From positions 68,247,464 through 68,311,463 of the forward strand of contig NC_089224.1 of NCBI RefSeq assembly GCF_963924675.1: 64,000 nt of DNA, given 5' to 3'. Each line of letters begins with the position of its first letter. The first letter of the stretch is position 1. This DNA comes from Phocoena phocoena. Its lineage: Eukaryota; Chordata; Mammalia; Artiodactyla; Phocoenidae. The translations under genes were made by a program, and so were the position numbers. Positions 60,450 through 64,000 of this stretch are shown here, one piece after another. Below the pieces are notes generated by a model. That model worked only from the letters and a program-made list of their open reading frames with translations. It had not been told where the DNA came from and made no database searches.

Positions 60450-60575
60450 AAAAAGCTTCTGCTATGTGTGGGGGCTGGGGGCATATGGGAAATCTCTGTA
60501 CCTTCCTCTCAATTTTGCTGTGAACCTAAAACTGCTCTTAAAAAATGTCTTAAAATTTTAAAAAAGAAGAAGAAG
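60450..60575 (+). mobile_element. Old L1 3' terminus
   Basis: 'gcatatgggaaatctctgta', 'caattttgctgtgaacctaa' and 'actgctcttaaaaaatgtct', the conserved L1 3' tail, ending A-rich. Confidence 0.85.
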
Positions 60576-60974
60576 GAAAAGCTTCTGCTTAAGACAGACC
60601 CTGCTCAGGTCAATCAGTACTTTTCCAAGTGCTGAGACAAGTCAGGCAATATCAGTCCTGATTTCTTTCTCAAACTCTTCCCACTGCCTTCTGTTCCTTT
60701 GTTTCACTCTGGTCGGGATTGTCTCTGGCACTGCTATAATCTGGGCATTACCTTTGGTTCTCCTCTGTGTTAAATTCCCATTTTCTGGACCTAAGAAGTT
60801 CTTTTTCTTTGCATTACTCTCACATTTTTAAAAAACACATCTTCTAGGAGCTTTCTAAGCTCTTAAAGGAGAAAAACATTCAAGATTTTGTGTATCTAAT
60901 CATATATATCTATTCTATTTTCACACTTGACTGATAATTTACCAGGGTATAAAATTCTACTTTAAAATAACTTC

Positions 60975-61032
60975 CCTCCTTAAATCAACTATACTTCAAT
61001 AAAATAAATTTTTTAAAAATTAAAAAAAACTT
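60975..61032 (+). mobile_element. Very short L1 3' terminus
   Basis: 'aaatcaactatacttcaata' followed by an A-rich tail; under 60 bp. Confidence 0.7.
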
Positions 61033-61483
61033 TCCTCCAGAATTTTAAAGCCATTGTTCTGTTTTCAGCATCACTGGTGATAACACCAGTGCCATTGTGT
61101 TTCCTGCCATTTGTCTATGACTGGTGTTCTTTCTCTGGAACCTTTCAGAATCTTCACTTTACTTGTAGACTTAATATCTCACAATTATATACCTTACTTG
61201 GCTTCTGTTTTTCATGCACTGAACTGAACATTCTATGAGGATTTTCAGTTTGGAGAGACTAGTATTATTTCTCAGACAATTTCACCCCCTCCATTTCCTT
61301 TAAAAAAATTTTTTTTTTTTTAGAACTTTTATTCTAAATTGTTAGATCTCTTAGATTGAGCATAATTTTTTTATCTTTTCATCCTTGACTTTCATATTTC
61401 TTCTCTGAGAAATTCTCTTCTAATTTAACCTTTTGTTGACTCCCATATTTCATTTTTAACATTTTTACTTTTGGAGAGCTCTT

Positions 61484-61683
61484 TTTTTTTTTGATACGTG
61501 GGTCTCTCACTGTTGTGGCCTCTCCCGTTGCAGAGCACAGGCTCTGGACGCGCAGGCTCAGTGGCCATGGCTCAAGGGCCTAGCCACTCCGCAGCATGTG
61601 GGATCTTCCTGGACCAGGGCACGAACCCGTGTCCCCTGCATCAGCAGGCAGACTCTCAACCACTGCGCCACCAAGGAAGCCCA
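61484..61683 (-). mobile_element. CHR-type SINE
   Basis: Antisense; TSD 'tggagagctctt' at 61472-61483 and 61684-61695, perfect 12 bp. Confidence 0.97.
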
Positions 61684-61874
61684 TGGAGAGCTCTTATTCT
61701 CTGATTTCTACAGCATTCTGTTCTTGTTTTGTGGATACAATATCTTCTTTCATTTCTTTGAGATTGTTAATCATAGTGTTGTTTTTTTTTTTTTTAAATC
61801 AAGCTTCCTTCTGACCTACAGATTGCCTGTTTCTTCCAATATTTTATCCATATTCTTTCTCTTCCTTCCCCTCT

Positions 61875-61876
<2 letters not shown>

Positions 61877-61915
<39 letters not shown>

Positions 61916-62100
61916 ACGCGGGCCTCTCACTGTTGTGGCCTCTCCTGCTGCAGAGCACAGGCTCCGGACGTACAGGCTCAGTGGCCATGGCTCACGGGCC
62001 CAGCTGCTCCACGGCATGTGGGATCTTCCCGGACCGGGGCACGAACCTGTGTCCCCTGCATCGGCAGGCAGACTCTCAACCACTGCGCCACCAGGGAAGC
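61877..62100 (-). mobile_element. CHR-type SINE with long A-tail
   Basis: Antisense; pure T-run of about 34 at left, head 'gccaccagggaagcc' at right. TSD not clear ('ccctctcc' against 'cctcctcc'). Confidence 0.95.
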
Positions 62101-63179
62101 CCTCCTCCAGTGTCCGTTGAACCTTAAATGTACATTCATATTTAAGTGTGATGCTCCAAGATGCTGATTGGGAGATCTGGGTGGGGTAGCATTTGTTGAC
62201 TGGTAAACTTCATTATATGATGAACAGTGAAGGTAGTAAACAGCCCTTTAAATTGTGGGTCCCCAAAGTCGTGAGGACATCTTCCTTCTAGAGCCATTCA
62301 TCTTCTCTAGGAAGAAGTCCTTCAGTCCTGCCAGGACTGGTGGAAACAGTACATATGGCATTTTGGGGAAGATGAACAAGGGTCCCAGAGGTCAGCCAGA
62401 TGTCCGCTTAAACCTCTTCTTTTCAGCCTATGCCTCACCTTGTCCTTTTGGGCTTGTACCCTCTAAATACTATCCAGTTTCTACAAAGGGTAAATCTCTT
62501 CTCCAAGGAGCAGGTTAGGGGTGGTTGGCTGATTTCAGCAGGGAAAAGAGTCCTGCCAAGGTTTAATTATCTGTATACAGACTTTCAGCCAATTCCCTGT
62601 TAACAACCACACGCTCCTCTCTCTTTCCAAGTTGCCTCCAGGTTCTTATACTTGTTTTTTCTTCTGAGAAGATGTTGAAATATTTCCGCTGCTCATGTCT
62701 CCTCTCTGCTTATGGTTTAATAAATGTTATACTCCTTTACTAGTATTTTAGTAGAGATTTGCTGAGGAAGAGAGATGGATACATTTATCAATCTGCTAGG
62801 ATGAACTAAAAATCTGGCTGAATAACTGTATCCTGTAATCACTAGAAAAACCTCATTTATTCACTCCCAGATGCAATAAAGTTTGCATATTCTTAAACAG
62901 TCCTAAAAAAATAAGGAATTACTTAGTATCACATTTAATAAATTCTGCAACACAGAACTGTGTGAATCTAGGTAATCGAAAGCATCAACTTCTCCTCTGG
63001 CTAACACTTTTAAAATATAAATACTTTTACCATTTGCCTTAACTACATTTCAGATTGAGATGGCATGCCTTTAAATAAAAACATCTTAAAATTGAAAACT
63101 AAAATTCCATTTTCATCTGTATATACCATGTGACTCTTCTGGGCACAGGCGATTCATGGTTTTTGTGATTTATTTTTAG

Positions 63180-63267
63180 AGGAGAACACTAAAGAATGGA
63201 ACAACCACAGCTTGTTACTTTGCAACAATTCACACTGACTCATCGCTGCTCCTTGCGGAAATTACAG
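63180..63267 (+). CDS. GDA: GDA coding exon 4
   Basis: 88 nt beginning in phase 0 after the Val that ends the previous exon: RRTLKNGTTTACYFATIHTD, then SSLLLAEIT plus one base (G). The acceptor is AG at 63178-63179 after a T-rich tract; the donor is GTGAGG at 63268. The peptide matches the mammalian GDA segment that follows EEVYTRVV, part of the TIM barrel near the substrate pocket. It is too short to appear as an ORF and was recognised by joining frames across the intron. Phases across the three exons are consistent (29 codons+2, 1+57 codons, 29 codons+1), so they form one reading frame with no frameshift or stop. Remaining exons lie to the right of the window. Confidence 0.96.
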
Positions 63268-63574
63268 GTGAGGAGATGAAAGGATGATTTACGGGCACGT
63301 GAAGCATGTCCAGACCATGCCAGCAGTGGCTTATACTTGTGAGCAGTCCTGCCTTTTAATTGCTAGAATTTAAGCACTGCATTTCTTGCAAGTAATTAGG
63401 TATTTGTGTATCACTGTGGCCCTTGAACTTTTTCTGTTGTTTAAGTAATTTATTTACTTTTAGTTTTTGGCTGCAGAATGATGTAAATGGATCTGAATTT
63501 TGTGTATTAATTTAGGGCTTTTTGGAGCAGGTTTACTAATTCTAGCAATAGCAACAGTTTATCTATCAGCAGAT

Positions 63575-63690
63575 AGATCTTAGCTGTTGGCTAGACTCAG
63601 GGCACTATGCTAGATGCAGGGAACACAGTAAAACGGAAAATAGTCTCTGCCCTTGAGGAACCAGACAGGATTAACTGATTAATAGGTACA
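63575..63690 (-). mobile_element. L2 3' end fragment
   Basis: 'cactatgctagatgcaggga', 'ctctgcccttgaggaaccag'. Confidence 0.65.
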
Positions 63691-63711
63691 TCCACTGATT
63701 AATGACTTTAG

Positions 63712-63945
63712 TAATAGCTGTAGTGCTTTTACTAGATGCCTGGTATTGTGCAAAGAACTCTACGTGGGTTAGTTCAGCTCAGTTGCAAACAGCCTTCTGG
63801 AGCAGTTATTCAGGTCCTTGTGTTACAGATGGATAAACTGATGCTCAGAGAGGTTATGTAACATGCCCAAGTCACACAGCTAGTAAGCAGAGCTGAGACT
63901 GGATTTACACTGATGATTCCAAAACTTGTACTCAGTACAGTGCCT
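63712..63945 (-). mobile_element. MIR SINE
   Basis: 'ttacagatggataaactgat', 'gctcagagaggttatgtaac' and 'cacacagctagtaagcagag'. Confidence 0.9.
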
Positions 63946-64000
63946 AGCACATAGCAAGTGCTCAGTAAATACTGTTGACTGATGTGCTGACGCTACTGCT

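Larger units (their letters stand above)
61033..62800 (-). mobile_element. Old HAL1/L1-like LINE, interrupted by two SINEs
   Basis: Antisense pattern: 'attctctgatttctacagca', 'ttcttgttttgtggatacaa', then 'gatgctgattgggagatctg', 'gcatttgttgactggtaaac', 'ttaaattgtgggtccccaaa' and 'agggtcccagaggtcagcca'. Family from memory; no intact ORF. Confidence 0.55.
50602..63179 (+). other. GDA: GDA intron 3
   Basis: 12,578 bp from GTAAGT to a T-rich tract with TAG at 63177-63179, lying between codons. It contains the 5.2-kb antisense L1 at 54-59.2 kb and an old HAL1-like element carrying two CHR SINEs. No further coding exon is expected here, because the peptide runs directly from VYTRVV to RRTLKNG. Confidence 0.93.
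63268..64000 (+). other. GDA: GDA intron 4 (5' part)
   Basis: Begins with GTGAGG after one base of a split codon and runs off the window. It holds old L2 and MIR fragments from about 63575 on; 63270-63570 shows nothing recognisable. Confidence 0.9.

Overview
The window is vertebrate nuclear DNA, almost certainly from a cetacean (whale or dolphin; species not determined). At least twelve copies of the tRNA-Glu-derived CHR-type SINE are present, many with clean target-site duplications (TSDs). There are also young cetartiodactyl-type L1 elements and typical mammalian MIR, L2, MLT1, hAT and Tigger fossils. No bacterial-style genes, operons, CRISPR arrays or rRNA/tRNA genes were seen.

The only conserved cellular gene is guanine deaminase (GDA, cypin/nedasin) on the + strand. 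Three consecutive coding exons are visible: 42984-43072, 50430-50601 and 63180-63267. Their splice phases agree (89, 172 and 88 nt), all donor and acceptor dinucleotides are canonical, and exon 50430-50601 carries the zinc-binding His-x-His motif. They match exons 2-4 of the mammalian gene as I remember it, about residues 42-157 of roughly 454. The start codon and exon 1 lie upstream of the window and the remaining exons downstream. So 1-42983 is read as the end of intron 1, 43073-50429 as intron 2, 50602-63179 as intron 3 and 63268-64000 as the start of intron 4.

The rest is layered transposon debris. 1-25 kb holds old L2, MIR, MLT1-type LTRs, CR1/L3-like pieces, scattered CHR SINEs and a possible retrocopy. 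25.5-40 kb is a deep nest: an ancient LINE (26095-26728 and 35208-36260) was split by a full-length minus-strand L1 (26729-35207), which was itself hit by three SINEs. Next to it, an old hAT transposon (37368-39527) was split by one L1 (carrying a SINE) and by the 3' remnant of another. 46.8-48.2 kb is a second nest of an older L1, a SINE and a younger L1. 54-59.2 kb is a nearly complete minus-strand L1 with a 989-codon open stretch of ORF2. 60.9-62.8 kb is an old HAL1/L1-like element with two SINEs.

The main finding is that the L1 at 26729-35207 ends in about 510 bp of non-L1 DNA that reappears, inverted and about 97% identical by eye, at 39509-40018. There it lies directly behind the 3' end of another L1 and starts with the terminal 19 bp of the interrupted hAT element. 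This is the signature of L1 3' transduction, with the source locus and the offspring both inside one GDA intron.
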